A DNA stretch of 64,000 nt from Planctomycetota bacterium (GCA_014381825.1 JACNKX010000058.1:62001-126000), one strand, 5' to 3'. Shown: positions 18,255 to 28,516, counted from the first letter of the stretch. The notes: generated by a model from the letters alone, not told the origin. A program made the numbers and translations.

Positions 18255-18471
18255 TTACCGCAAAGCGGTTACATTCTAATAGCCCAGGGTCGCGTCTTCG
18301 CGCACCCTGGGTTAATTGAACGACTGGATTGCATACGCTGAAGGCGTTACACAAATCGCCGCGCCGGTGTACTTTGTATAACGCCTTCAGCGTAGACGAT
18401 CGTTTGCTTTGGTAACCCAGGGTGCGCGAAAACGCGACCCTGGGCTTCGATGTACAACCGCGTTGCGGTAA
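18255..18471. repeat. Nested three-tier inverted repeat of 217 bases
   Basis: Three pairs of arms are nested around one centre. Outer: 18255-18270 with 18456-18471, one mismatch in 16. Middle: 18282-18314 with 18413-18445, one mismatch in 33, each arm itself nearly palindromic (CCCAGGGT...ACCCTGGG). Inner: 18334-18349 with 18379-18394, 16 of 16 (TACGCTGAAGGCGTTA). The element fills most of the 454-base gap between the transporter and the LarA-type gene. No protein can be read from it. Outside the element, 18119-18254 shows nothing. Confidence 0.9.
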
Positions 18472-18572
18472 TGAGGGACAGCACGAGATTGATTCGGCTT
18501 CCGTAAAATGGCCACTGGAAGATTCTGCACTGATCTATCACTACACCCAACCTGCCTCACGAAACCTATGCC

Positions 18573-19847
18573 ATGACGATGTTCTTTGCGGTCGGTTCCA
18601 CATCGACCGAACTATCTGATGACGATTTACGCGCCGGCTTGCAGGAATCGTTTGCCAAACTCGGCGAGCGGCATCGGGTGTTGGCATTGCCTCCGGACTT
18701 TACACGCTTTAACAGTCGAGCGGGTCTGTTGACTTGTCAGACGCATGATTACTACGGCGAGTGGCTCGTCGACGTGATGCCGGCCCTGGGAACGCACGTT
18801 CCGATGCCCGCGTGGCAGCTCGATCGGATGTTCCCTTCACTGCCCAAAGAATTGATCCGCGAGCATCGTTGGCGCGATGATGTGCTCACGATCGGCGAAG
18901 TCCCTTCGGAGTTCGTGTCGGAAGTCACCGAAGGGATCTGGGACCGACCGTGGCCCGCCCAGCTGAACAAGCTGGTCTGGGAAGGCGATCACGATCTGAT
19001 TTTGTCCATCGGCCAAGTCGTTCCGCACGAAGTGATCGGAATGGCCAACTATAACAAGAACGTTTTTGTCGGCACCGGTGGCCAACGCGGGATCAACGAA
19101 AGTCACTTCATCGGTGCGGCATACGGCATGGAGCGAATGATGGGGCGAGCCGACACTCCGCTCCGCCGAATTCTGAACTACGCTCAAGACACCTTCTGTC
19201 AACACCTGCCGCTGGTCTACGTTTTGACCGTCGTCGGCACGAACGACGCGGGGCAACTTGTCACGCGAGGGTTATTTATTGGTGACGATCACGAATGCTT
19301 CGAGCGAGCTGCGGAACTTTCGGTCGAAGTCAACTTCGAGATCCTGGACGAAGAGATGCACAAAGTCGTCGTCTATCTCGATCCCGAAGAGTTCCACAGC
19401 ACTTGGCTCGGCAACAAATCAATCTATCGCACTCGGATGGCGATCGCCGACTGTGGCGAGCTGATCGTGCTGGCTCCCAAGGTGAAGACCTTCGGCGAGG
19501 ATCCGGAAATCGATCGCTTGATTCGTAAGTATGGCTATCGCACGACACCAGAGATCATGCGTTTCGTGGATGAGAACGAAGATCTGAAGAACAATCTTTC
19601 GGCCGCCGCGCACCTGATTCACGGCTCGTCCGAAGAACGTTTTACTGTTAACTATTGCGCGGGCGAGTTGACACGCGACGAAATCGAGGGCGTTGGCTAC
19701 GAGTACGGCGACCTCGCTGAGATGACAGCTCGTTATGATCCATCCGTACTGAAAGACGGTTGGAACGACATGGCCAACGGCGAACGGATTTACTACGTCA
19801 GCAATCCGGCACTCGGTTTGTGGGCGCACCGAGATAGACTCGGCTAG
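18573..19847 (+). CDS. LarA-type (DUF2088) nickel-pincer racemase family protein
   Basis: 424 residues, cytoplasmic. The N-terminal part has LPPDFTRFNSRAG, matching the D-x-T-R motif, then MPALGTHVPMP, matching A-x-G-T-H-R-P-M of lactate racemase with its cofactor histidine. The middle has GQVVPHEVIGMANYNKNVFVGTGG, matching x-P-H-x-x-x-G-x-x-x-x-x-K with the second histidine and the lysine. These residues bind the nickel-pincer nucleotide in LarA. Family members racemise or epimerise 2-hydroxy acids, including sugar acids. The LarB/LarC/LarE enzymes needed to make the cofactor are not in this window. Position next to a sugar-acid transporter and dehydratase suggests an aldonic-acid substrate. 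Confidence 0.8.
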   Translation: MTMFFAVGSTSTELSDDDLRAGLQESFAKLGERHRVLALPPDFTRFNSRAGLLTCQTHDYYGEWLVDVMPALGTHVPMPAWQLDRMFPSLPKELIREHRWRDDVLTIGEVPSEFVSEVTEGIWDRPWPAQLNKLVWEGDHDLILSIGQVVPHEVIGMANYNKNVFVGTGGQRGINESHFIGAAYGMERMMGRADTPLRRILNYAQDTFCQHLPLVYVLTVVGTNDAGQLVTRGLFIGDDHECFERAAELSVEVNFEILDEEMHKVVVYLDPEEFHSTWLGNKSIYRTRMAIADCGELIVLAPKVKTFGEDPEIDRLIRKYGYRTTPEIMRFVDENEDLKNNLSAAAHLIHGSSEERFTVNYCAGELTRDEIEGVGYEYGDLAEMTARYDPSVLKDGWNDMANGERIYYVSNPALGLWAHRDRLG

Positions 19848-19871
19848 TTGGACAACGACTTTGTCGAGGTC

Positions 19872-22016
19872 TCAATCCATTCCCGGAACCCAGAGTTTCG
19901 ACTTCTCGCCGCCACCAGTTGCAGCAGGGGCGTCGGGAGTCCAGAGCTTGGTGTCAGGTTCCGCGCCAACGGCGGCCATTTGGGGGACAGCACCGGGAGG
20001 TGGCGGTCCGGCGGGCGTGGCTTGTGGCGAAATAATTCCGTAGCTGACGAGAATCTCGTACAAACCTTGAGCCACCCCGGGTTCTTGCATGTAACGAGTT
20101 TGAATGGTTTGAACGAGATTCTGGCACTCCGCGGTGTCGGCTCGTGAGAGTCGAATGGACAGTTCTGCCAGCAACCAGCGTGCTGGCGACTCATCTGCAT
20201 CGACCGCTGTCTGCTTGGCATCGGCGACGTAAGCCAAGGCATCATCCGCGTCGACAGCGGTGCGAATTAACAGGTCGTAGGTCTCGTTCTTGTCGACTTT
20301 GTCATTCAGGCTGCTGCGGTGAAGCACTTCCTTTGCCAGATGTCGAATCGCCTCGGAAGCGTGCTTCAAGACGACACGACGATAGAGCATCAGCAGGTCT
20401 TCGTCAGACAACTTGGCGACGTCGATTAAGGGGATTTGGACGATCGAAATCTTCAACGGTTCAATTCCGACTGGATCGATCGTGTCTCGTGTCGGGAGAT
20501 TCAGCGCCTTGCGTAGTTGGTTGAAGTCGAATTCGTTGCCGTTTTGCTCGTTACCAAGTTCCAATAGCAAGATCGCTGCAAGCGTCGGGACCTTCATCGT
20601 AGGATCGGTCGCAGCTTCGCGAGGAGTTTTGCCACCAAGCGCGCTGAGTGTCAATTCGGGCCATCGATTCAACATGACTTCGGCACGTTGCTCGGAGACC
20701 AACTCGCGACGCAGCGCGGGAGGTGTGTCGTCGGGTAATCGCCAGCGCCAGGTCAATGCCGCCGTGACTTTCGGGATTTGACCAGCAACGTCTTCCGTCG
20801 GCGAGTCGTTTACGAAGTCTTGGAATACCTCAGCGAGCGCCGATTTCGCTGCGTCGAAACTGTCATCCTGCAAAACAGTGAACTCGATTCGAGCGTCTCG
20901 ATCGGTCTGTTTCCCGAAGATATACATTTCGCCCAACACGTTCGGAATCGCATCGCGTTTCAATTCGGCGCCACTCTCCGGAACTTCCCGATCAAGTAAC
21001 CAGAACGCTGCCTTCGGTGGTGGTTGTCCTTCGGCGCTCAGCTCCTTCAAGTCGACGGGCATTTTCGAAACGCGTCGATCCGACAGGCATACCTCCATCA
21101 GTTTCTCAATGTCGGGAACGGTATAGGTGACGGCGACTGAATCGATTTCGTCAACTTCGGCGGCTTGGTCAAGCATCTGAGCCAATGCTTCCGCCTCGAC
21201 CGCCTCGTCGACAGGAACATCTTCCAGTTGCGCGTACTTCCGCCAAGCGACAACGGCCTCGTCCCGCTGGCCGACCCATCCGCTGAGGATCGCGATGTTG
21301 CGAAGGATCGCTGACTGTCCTGGATGCTTCTCTTCCAACGTGTCCAATGCTTCACACGCGGCGATCCACGCACCGCGCAGAGCTTGCTTCTTCGCTGCCT
21401 CAAACTCATCGGCCCATTCGACGCCTTCTGGGCAGTCGGCGTACGCGTAGTCCTGCTTCAACAATAAAGGTACTTCTTGGAGCATATTGATTCGCATGAG
21501 CAGACGAATCGGATTCTCGTCTTGATCGCCGGCCAAACCAGCTTGCATGAGAAGATGCCCTCGAGCCGCGAGGACGTCACCCGATTGAAGCAACGTCTGA
21601 GCAACAACACCGATCGCGCTGTAGACCGACGGAGCGAGCATGCCTTCGAGATGTTCCATCGCCTGTTGAAGATCTTCGATCGCACTCTCGAGATCGTTCT
21701 TGCTGCAAGCGTGAATCGCCGACAGGGATAGGGCAACAGGGTTATCGGGCGAAGCAGATAAGAACTCGTCGATGGTTGCGTCGGCGTCATCGAATTGGCC
21801 AAGCGACAACTGCACATCGGCTTTGATCGCCAAGAGCGCGTTGCGCGCACCTTTATCAGCAATTAATTTGTGTACGTGATCGAGCGCGGACGCGCGCTGT
21901 TCGCCTTGCACGGCGCGGATGACTTTGTCGAGTTCTGTTGTGATGTCCTTCGAGCAACAAAACTTGATCTTATTGCCGCTGCCACAGGGGCAGGGTTGAT
22001 AGGGATCGAGAGACAT
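19872..22016 (-). CDS. SEC-C zinc-motif and TPR protein
   Basis: 714 residues. The first 22 residues hold a SEC-C motif (CPCGSGNKIKFCC), the zinc-binding tail known from SecA but here at the N-terminus. It is followed by helical repeats with TPR character (VRAVQGEQRASALDHVHKLIA; ILSGWVGQRDEAVVAWRKYAQL) up to about residue 280 and a long mixed region. Residues 660-714 are low in complexity (SPQATPAGPPPPGAVPQ). The SEC-C motif points to contact with nucleic acid or translocation machinery, but this cannot be decided. Cytoplasmic. No function known to me. Confidence 0.75.
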   Translation of the reverse strand: MSLDPYQPCPCGSGNKIKFCCSKDITTELDKVIRAVQGEQRASALDHVHKLIADKGARNALLAIKADVQLSLGQFDDADATIDEFLSASPDNPVALSLSAIHACSKNDLESAIEDLQQAMEHLEGMLAPSVYSAIGVVAQTLLQSGDVLAARGHLLMQAGLAGDQDENPIRLLMRINMLQEVPLLLKQDYAYADCPEGVEWADEFEAAKKQALRGAWIAACEALDTLEEKHPGQSAILRNIAILSGWVGQRDEAVVAWRKYAQLEDVPVDEAVEAEALAQMLDQAAEVDEIDSVAVTYTVPDIEKLMEVCLSDRRVSKMPVDLKELSAEGQPPPKAAFWLLDREVPESGAELKRDAIPNVLGEMYIFGKQTDRDARIEFTVLQDDSFDAAKSALAEVFQDFVNDSPTEDVAGQIPKVTAALTWRWRLPDDTPPALRRELVSEQRAEVMLNRWPELTLSALGGKTPREAATDPTMKVPTLAAILLLELGNEQNGNEFDFNQLRKALNLPTRDTIDPVGIEPLKISIVQIPLIDVAKLSDEDLLMLYRRVVLKHASEAIRHLAKEVLHRSSLNDKVDKNETYDLLIRTAVDADDALAYVADAKQTAVDADESPARWLLAELSIRLSRADTAECQNLVQTIQTRYMQEPGVAQGLYEILVSYGIISPQATPAGPPPPGAVPQMAAVGAEPDTKLWTPDAPAATGGGEKSKLWVPGMD

Positions 22017-22191
22017 GAGACGGCCTTCATGGTGAATTGCTGGTGGATTGGCGACGCGCTCGTGGCGTAGCGAAATTCGCAGGAACTAGGGTCGACAAAA
22101 TCCGTTGTCGGTGTCCAAATGCCTGCGAATTCGGCTACTTGGGCCCGCAGAGCGGTACTCTGCAAGCGACGCGTATCGTAGCAGAACCCAG

Positions 22192-23397
22192 TTAAGTTGA
22201 CGACTGGGTGTTGAGAGCGTCGATCTGCGCTTGGACTGCAGATTGCATGCGTTTTGTAAGGTCCGCAGCACTTCGACCGGACTTGCCGGGCGCGAGTTCT
22301 ATCGGCTCGCCAAATCGAATTTTCACGTACCGCCTACCACGCACGGTCGGGTAGTCGAGTCCCAAGACATCTTCTTCAAACTTATCGATTGTCTCGGCCA
22401 GTCGCTCGATGCTCGGATGGCCAGCTAAGTAATCACCACGATAGCTGTACAGCTGCATGGCGAAGAACAGATCTTCCATATCGCAGTGAAGTTGGCGCTC
22501 TTCGCGGCTGTCAATCGCTGGTGGATTCTCTTCGTCCTCCAAACGACGAATGATCGCCTGCCGCAGCGCTTTCACACGTTCCGGTGGAGTGCCGCGAGTG
22601 TCTCTTACCGCATGTCGCTGTTCGAGTCGCGAGATGACTGTTTCCAACAAACCTCGTATACGGTCGCGCAATCGTCCGCTGCAAGTGTAGCCGAGATAGT
22701 CCAGTTCCTTGAGCGCAAGTGCTGCTTCGGCAAGTCGACGAATTCGATCGGGCAGTGGCGAATCAACAACGACTCGCAAATGCAACCGCTCCTCAATCTG
22801 TTGCATCGTTGCGAGCAGGCCGTCGCGCGGATCGTCGATGTACCAGAACTTGATGCCACACGGCACAATCACAGTCGGTCGCTTGCTTCGCTTTGCCGCG
22901 GTCATCGCAATTGCGGCTGCACCATCGCGGAACGGCGTGACGTAGTCCGTGGTGTGATAGACGTCGCCTTCGGGAAAAATGAGTAGCGGATGCGGCTCGT
23001 CTTGCAACACGTGAACAGCTTGCTTGAAGGCCTGTCGATCCGTTCCTTCACGATCAATACTAAAACAGCCGAGCCGCTGCATCGCCCAGCATTCGAATTT
23101 GGACGACATTGCGAAGACCTGCCAAGCGGTCATCGTGTAAATCGGCTGTTGCACGCTGTCGAATGCCGCGTACAGCGAGGGCGCGTCGTAGTGAACCGAG
23201 TGATTGGGAGTAACGAGCACGCCCTTGTCGGCAGCTATTGCGTCCGTGACGACCTCGACGTTCTGCGACTCGATGTCGACCAGTCGTTGCCCGCTTTGTA
23301 ATTGGCGACGACGATAAGCTCGCGAAAGCCTCACCCACCACGGCGTTAGCGTCGCTGGCCATGATCTCGGGGGCGTGCAATACGGTTGTCGATTCAT
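22192..23397 (-). CDS. PlsC-type glycerol-phosphate / lysophospholipid acyltransferase
   Basis: 401 residues. Acyltransferase motif I is VTPNHSVHYDAPSLY (N-H-x-x-x-x-D, catalytic His and Asp), motif II RLGCFSIDREGTDRQ, motif III LLIFPEGDVYHTTDYVTPFRDGAA (F-P-E-G), motif IV TVIVPCGIKFWY. Family members move an acyl chain from acyl-ACP or acyl-CoA to a lysophospholipid on the cytoplasmic face of the membrane. The protein is about 150 residues longer than typical PlsC, with a helical C-terminal extension (residues 245-400) of unknown role. It may thus act on an unusual acceptor. Confidence 0.8.
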   Translation of the reverse strand: MNRQPYCTPPRSWPATLTPWWVRLSRAYRRRQLQSGQRLVDIESQNVEVVTDAIAADKGVLVTPNHSVHYDAPSLYAAFDSVQQPIYTMTAWQVFAMSSKFECWAMQRLGCFSIDREGTDRQAFKQAVHVLQDEPHPLLIFPEGDVYHTTDYVTPFRDGAAAIAMTAAKRSKRPTVIVPCGIKFWYIDDPRDGLLATMQQIEERLHLRVVVDSPLPDRIRRLAEAALALKELDYLGYTCSGRLRDRIRGLLETVISRLEQRHAVRDTRGTPPERVKALRQAIIRRLEDEENPPAIDSREERQLHCDMEDLFFAMQLYSYRGDYLAGHPSIERLAETIDKFEEDVLGLDYPTVRGRRYVKIRFGEPIELAPGKSGRSAADLTKRMQSAVQAQIDALNTQSST

Positions 23398-23425
23398 CGG
23401 GGCACTGTGGTGGCGATAAGCAGTG

Positions 23426-24490
23426 TTAAGAAGCCGATCCGTGCGTCAGAGAGTTTCGTTTCGTCGTGATCAATTCTAGGAGAACCTTTTGCGGATCGGC
23501 GAACTTTTTCAGGCCTTCTTCCATTAAAACCCGTTCGAGACGCGCGAAGTCGACTTTCGCATCAATTTCCGCGAGCACGTCATCAGGTGGAAAGTTTGCC
23601 ACGTCGGCGGTGAACTCACGGCCACTGTCGAGAACGGCTTGGTTAGTCGTGGGCGGATTTGTCTGTATGTCGCTCCCCGCGAAAGCTGCGACGTATTTCC
23701 AAGCCGGATCTTCTGGCTTCTTGGTTCCGGTACTCGCAAAGATGATCTCTTGCGCAAGTGGCAGATTCTTGTCTTTCCAGTAGGCGACATTGTCAGTCCA
23801 CAAACGCTTTGCGTTGACAATCCCGACTTGCCCCTGAGCGGCCTCGGACAGTTCGGGTACATGCTTCTCCGTGTAGACGTCCAACCGAGATACAAAGATG
23901 CTATAGACGCTTTTGAAGCTAGTGAGCTCTCCGCGCCGCTGTGCCCCGCGCCAGACGGCTTCACGAGCAATGTGATACTGGCGCGTCGAGAAGATCAGCG
24001 TGACGTTCAATGTAATGCCCGCCGCGACGAGTTCTTCTAAGGCGTCGAGTCCGGCTGGTGTGGCAGGAACCTTGATCATTCGATTGTCGTGACCGGCGGC
24101 CCATCGCTTGCCGAGTTCGATATAGCGAGCAACGCGCTCGTGGTGTGGCGGCCCAAGTTCTAGATCCTCTAGAAGCGGGTCGAGTTCAAAGCTCACGTAG
24201 CCATCGTCGCCCTTTGTCTCTAGCCAAACAGGATGGAAGACGTCTTGCGCTTGTTGAACAAGCTGGTCGGTCATGGCCCACGCGATTGCTTCGTCGTCCA
24301 GGCCTTGGCTGTGAAATGCGTCGAGCTGTTCGTCAAACCGACCTGTCTTCAGCAAATTGGAGACGATGATCGGGTTCGACGTCGCCCCGGTGGCTCCACG
24401 CGCACGGTTTTCGGCGACTAGATTTGGGTCGATCGAATCGAGCCACAGCTTCGTTCCGCTTGCGACAAGTGACGTCAGTGAATCAACCAT
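23426..24490 (-). CDS. tal: Transaldolase
   Basis: 354 residues from ATG 24490, chosen because AGGAAGG lies just upstream; the frame extends 32 codons further without a likely start. [45 protein letters not shown] with the Schiff-base Lys, [11 protein letters not shown], and [16 protein letters not shown] are typical of transaldolases, together with the C-terminal [10 protein letters not shown]. It transfers a dihydroxyacetone unit between sugar phosphates in the non-oxidative pentose phosphate pathway. Cytoplasmic. Confidence 0.9.
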   Translation of the reverse strand: MVDSLTSLVASGTKLWLDSIDPNLVAENRARGATGATSNPIIVSNLLKTGRFDEQLDAFHSQGLDDEAIAWAMTDQLVQQAQDVFHPVWLETKGDDGYVSFELDPLLEDLELGPPHHERVARYIELGKRWAAGHDNRMIKVPATPAGLDALEELVAAGITLNVTLIFSTRQYHIAREAVWRGAQRRGELTSFKSVYSIFVSRLDVYTEKHVPELSEAAQGQVGIVNAKRLWTDNVAYWKDKNLPLAQEIIFASTGTKKPEDPAWKYVAAFAGSDIQTNPPTTNQAVLDSGREFTADVANFPPDDVLAEIDAKVDFARLERVLMEEGLKKFADPQKVLLELITTKRNSLTHGSAS

Positions 24491-24790
24491 GATGCACCTT
24501 CCTTGTTGATACATTCCATTGAATCTGCAGCACGACGGCGAAAGGAGAGTCGTTTTGGGAAGAATAGCAAATCGCGGCGAGTTCACAAACTGCGAAGTTT
24601 GTGCCGGCTGACGACGCTAGAACTGTTGCTCCGGTTGTAAGGTCGTCGATGAAGTTATAGGTCGCTGGCGAGAGGGCTTCCATCGCTCGTTTGCCGTAGA
24701 CGCCCAGGTTACCGGTAGCTAAGGTTAAGTTTCGTCATGAATCTAGGAACGGGACGTTGTTGCAACGTCTTGTCTCATTTGGCTTTCTGA
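24491..24790. promoter_or_regulatory. Divergent intergenic region with two hairpins
   Basis: 300 bases between the divergent transaldolase and exporter genes. A perfect hairpin CACAAACT-GCGA-AGTTTGTG lies at 24584-24603, about 95 bases upstream of the transaldolase start. A second, GACGTTG-TTG-CAACGTC at 24753-24769, ends 21 bases before the exporter start, a usual place for an operator. No regulator gene adjoins. Apart from these, I see no gene here. Confidence 0.45.
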
Positions 24791-27700
24791 ATGGCATTCA
24801 GGTTTTTCGACCGACGCGTGCGCTTCTTCGGCAACCGAGCCGTGCTGGTGCTGTGTGTCATCTTCTTTCTTGTCCCTTTCGCCATGCGCGGCGCGCGGAA
24901 GGCGACCGAGCACCTTGAAAACAACATCAAGGACTGGCTGCCAGCTGACTTTCCTGAAACCAAAGATTTGGAATGGTTCGGAAAGCACTTCATGGACGAG
25001 CGCTTCGTCCTGTTGACGTGGCCTGGTTGTACCGAAGTGACAGCAGAATACGGGATGTTCGCGGAGAAAATCAAAGGCGAAATTGCTCCAAGCGAGGAAG
25101 AGATTGCTCAGTTCTCACCCGAGGAAATGGAGCACGAAAAAGTGCGTCAACTCGGCGATAAGCTAGGCTTGTTCGCTGTGTTCGCAAACGCTCGCGAAGA
25201 TCAGTCGGCCCGCTATGAGTACTACGAGAATTGGGGCGGAATCGGCGAAAAGTGGTTGCTGGGCCACGATGACAAGTGGTATTTCATCAAGCCAAACGGC
25301 GAGCTGTACAAATGGGATGGCGACCAGAATGTGGGCAACTATGCCGTCCGCTCTGTCAAGAAGCGAACGGGGCACGAGATCGCAACCGGCGAACTCATCG
25401 CGACCGTGGGCGAAGCGATTCCTGGCATTCCGAACGAGTACCATGCTGATCCGCGAAAACTGACGGCTCGATTATTCAACACGGTTCGCACCGGACCGGA
25501 GTTGCTGGAAGAGTTGGTCTACGAAGATGGGCCGCTTTGGCCGCGCACGACGGATGTCGCCGACGAAGACAAACCACGGGTCGCTCGCAAGACCGCATAC
25601 GAACGACTCACAGGCACTTTGTTCGGTCCCGCCATTCACAAGGGGTTCAGTTGGGAAACTCACGACTTCCGGTCGGCCCTGAAGCCAGAGACGATTGCAC
25701 AGTTGCCTAGCGATTGGGAACAGCGTTTCAAAATGTTCGTTGATCGAGTCGCGGAGAATCAGTACGGTGGTGATCGCAGCAAGCTCGTGAATGCTTCGTC
25801 GGACCAGCAAACAGCACATTGGGATACGCTGTTCACTAAGCTACGCGTCGACCCGCCACCACGTCAGACTTGCTTCATTATCACGATGAGCGAAGCTGGC
25901 AAGCATGATCTGGCTCGAGTGATCGGTCGCCCAATGCTTGGCAAACCGCCCGGACGCGTCCTCGCATTGGCCCATGAAGCGGGTGTGATTCCAAATCTGG
26001 GTGGCGATATCAATCCGAGTGCAGGAGTCGACGAACGAATCCTCAATCTCAAGATGGGCGGACCGCCCGTCGATAACGTCGCGATCGATGAAGAGGGCAC
26101 AATTACACTGGTTCGACTCGTGGGCTATTCGGCATTCATTGGGATTAGCCTCTCGTTGATCTGTTTCCGCAGCATCAAAGTCACCATGATGGTGTTCTTC
26201 GTGGGAGGCGTTGCAGCCATCGCTAGCCTGGCGATTGTGTTCTGGAGCGGGAGCGTTCCCGGCATGGCGCACCTGTCGTCAGTCGATGCAGTGCTCATGT
26301 CGATGCCAGCGCTAGTGTACGTGCTGGGACTGTCAGGCGCGGTCCACATCGTGAACTACTATCGCGAGGCCGTCGAAGAGCAAGGCGTCGAAGGCGCTGC
26401 CGAACGAGCTATCGGCCACGCCTGGGGGCCATGTACGCTCGCCGCTTTCACAACCGCGCTTGGATTAGTCTCGCTCTACTCCAGCAACTTGATGCCGATC
26501 AAGAAGTTTGGACTGTTCTCGGCTCTTGGCGTGATGGCCACGTTGGTCCTCTTGTTCTGCTATCTGCCGGCAGCGTTGACCATTTGGCCCTTCCTTACAA
26601 AGAAGCGAGATGAGGACGAAGGCGCTGGATTCGCCAAGCTGATCGAAAACATGTGGTTGGCGGTCGGGCGCTGGATCATTGGCCATCATTGGCTGGTAAC
26701 TGCCGGTTGTATGGCGCTCATGTTCGCTGTTGGCGCAGGGCTGTTCAAAATTAAGACGGATGTCCAGCTTCTGAAGCTGTTCGATTCCGGCGCGAAGATT
26801 ATCGGTGACTACCACTGGCTCGAGGGCAACATCGGCAAACTAGTTCCCATGGAATTGGTTGTACGCATGAAGCCTGAATTGCTCCGACCGCCGCTTCAAG
26901 AATTGATCGCGTTGTCACAGAAGAGTCCCAAAGCCTATGAAGAGGCGATGTCAACGTCGCAATTCCAACTGACGTTGCTCGAACGAATGCAACTGGTTCA
27001 CCGCATTCAAGAGGTTTGCGAGTACGAGTTTGGCGAAGCCGGACAAGACAAAATCGGCAGATGTATGTCCGCCGCAACTTTTGTATCGGATCTTCCTGCT
27101 GCCGACGCCGGCAAAACGACGCGAGGTACCTTCAACACGCAACTAGAGCGTCAACGTGAAGGCCTGCCGACAGATTATGTTCGGACCGACACACGCAACG
27201 AGTTGTGGCGAATTAGCGAGCGGCTAGGAGCATTGAACGACGTCGACTACGGCGTGTTTATTCACGAGCAAAAGGTTGCGGTCGAACCAGTACTTACCGC
27301 CTATCGTTTTCGCGACGAGATCCTGCGAGAACTCGTTGCAGCGAAGAACGGGGGCAGCGTTGCACGTTCGAAGATTGGCTTCTTAGGAAGCGCTGACCCA
27401 ACTGTCAAAACAAACGAGCCAGTGCCTGATGCGGAGAACTCTGAAGCAGAGCAATTGATCGATCAGACGAAAATATTCAGCTCGATCATTGAGAAGTTAG
27501 TGACCGAACTCGGTTGCCTGAAACAATGGCATGACCCGGTCACCAAGCCACTCGCAGAACTTGCCGACTCGAATGAGAAGTGGTCACGGATTATCGGAAG
27601 TTTCGACTGTGTCGTACTCATCGAGGATCACACGGACTACGACGTTGATTTTATTCGCGAAAACGCCAAGATATTCATCGACGCTCGTGATCACAAGTTT

Positions 27701-28516
27701 GAACTAGGTACGTCGCTGACTGCAGCCGAACGTGATGATCCGATTCAGGTGGTTTACACAGGCGTAGTACCAGTCGTCTACAAAGCACAACGCACATTAC
27801 TTAACAGCCTCGTCGTCAGCATCGGCCTGGCGTTCGTGATGATCGCAGCTGTAATGATGGTCTTGCTACGAGACTGGCGAAGACGCATCAGTCCTCTTAA
27901 TACAATCAACGTAACGGCGGGAATGACGTCGATGGTTCCGAATGTTTTCCCAGTCGTCGTAATATTCGGCGCGATGGGACATTGGGGGACGAAGATCGAC
28001 ATCGGGACAATGATGTGCGCCAGCGTCGCAATGGGCGTTGCGGTCGACGATACGATTCACTTTTTGACGTGGTTCCGAATCGGATTGCGTGAGGGGATGA
28101 CTCGAAACGGAGCGATTCTCGAAGCTTACCGTCGTGTCGGGACGGCAATGACACAAACGACGTTGATCGGCGGTCTTGGTCTGTCCGTGTTCGCTCTGAG
28201 TACTTTTACACCGACGCAGCGTTTCGGTGTGATGATGGTAACGTTGCTAGTTGCTGCGTTGGCTGGCGATCTGATTCTTCTGCCTGCTGTACTCGCAGGC
28301 CCGCTGGGCCGATTTTTCATGGTGGCGAAACACGAGCGTTCGTCTGAAAAAAAAACGGAGGGTGACGTAGCGGTTATCCCAGACGAATCGAATGCGCAAG
28401 ACGCACTCGAAGATCCGGCGTTCGATGATGGCGGCGAAACGCCCCACTCGAAGACTCGCCGCACGGGCAGCGGCACGGTTCGTGCGGATCGAAAACACGG
28501 ATGGCCTCGGCACTAG
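24791..28516 (+). CDS. Very large MMPL/RND-family exporter
   Basis: 1241 residues. A first membrane span (about 17-35) is followed by a large extracytoplasmic domain to about residue 435. Then come five or six spans at 436-600 (VRLVGYSAFIGISLSLICF; SVDAVLMSMPALVYVLGLSGAVHIVNYY, the site of proton-relay residues), a span at 635-655, a second large loop to 1000, and spans at 1008-1165 (GVAVDDTIHFLTWFRIG). This duplicated 1+5, 1+5 layout is that of RND/MMPL pumps, which export lipids or hydrophobic compounds using the proton gradient. The C-terminal tail (1180-1241) is polar and low in complexity. No membrane-fusion partner is adjacent. Confidence 0.85.
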   Translation: MAFRFFDRRVRFFGNRAVLVLCVIFFLVPFAMRGARKATEHLENNIKDWLPADFPETKDLEWFGKHFMDERFVLLTWPGCTEVTAEYGMFAEKIKGEIAPSEEEIAQFSPEEMEHEKVRQLGDKLGLFAVFANAREDQSARYEYYENWGGIGEKWLLGHDDKWYFIKPNGELYKWDGDQNVGNYAVRSVKKRTGHEIATGELIATVGEAIPGIPNEYHADPRKLTARLFNTVRTGPELLEELVYEDGPLWPRTTDVADEDKPRVARKTAYERLTGTLFGPAIHKGFSWETHDFRSALKPETIAQLPSDWEQRFKMFVDRVAENQYGGDRSKLVNASSDQQTAHWDTLFTKLRVDPPPRQTCFIITMSEAGKHDLARVIGRPMLGKPPGRVLALAHEAGVIPNLGGDINPSAGVDERILNLKMGGPPVDNVAIDEEGTITLVRLVGYSAFIGISLSLICFRSIKVTMMVFFVGGVAAIASLAIVFWSGSVPGMAHLSSVDAVLMSMPALVYVLGLSGAVHIVNYYREAVEEQGVEGAAERAIGHAWGPCTLAAFTTALGLVSLYSSNLMPIKKFGLFSALGVMATLVLLFCYLPAALTIWPFLTKKRDEDEGAGFAKLIENMWLAVGRWIIGHHWLVTAGCMALMFAVGAGLFKIKTDVQLLKLFDSGAKIIGDYHWLEGNIGKLVPMELVVRMKPELLRPPLQELIALSQKSPKAYEEAMSTSQFQLTLLERMQLVHRIQEVCEYEFGEAGQDKIGRCMSAATFVSDLPAADAGKTTRGTFNTQLERQREGLPTDYVRTDTRNELWRISERLGALNDVDYGVFIHEQKVAVEPVLTAYRFRDEILRELVAAKNGGSVARSKIGFLGSADPTVKTNEPVPDAENSEAEQLIDQTKIFSSIIEKLVTELGCLKQWHDPVTKPLAELADSNEKWSRIIGSFDCVVLIEDHTDYDVDFIRENAKIFIDARDHKFELGTSLTAAERDDPIQVVYTGVVPVVYKAQRTLLNSLVVSIGLAFVMIAAVMMVLLRDWRRRISPLNTINVTAGMTSMVPNVFPVVVIFGAMGHWGTKIDIGTMMCASVAMGVAVDDTIHFLTWFRIGLREGMTRNGAILEAYRRVGTAMTQTTLIGGLGLSVFALSTFTPTQRFGVMMVTLLVAALAGDLILLPAVLAGPLGRFFMVAKHERSSEKKTEGDVAVIPDESNAQDALEDPAFDDGGETPHSKTRRTGSGTVRADRKHGWPRH

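Noticed and set aside
18347-18619. Reading frames on either strand across the nested repeat
   Set aside because: They are produced by the inverted repeat; no start, ribosome site or domain.
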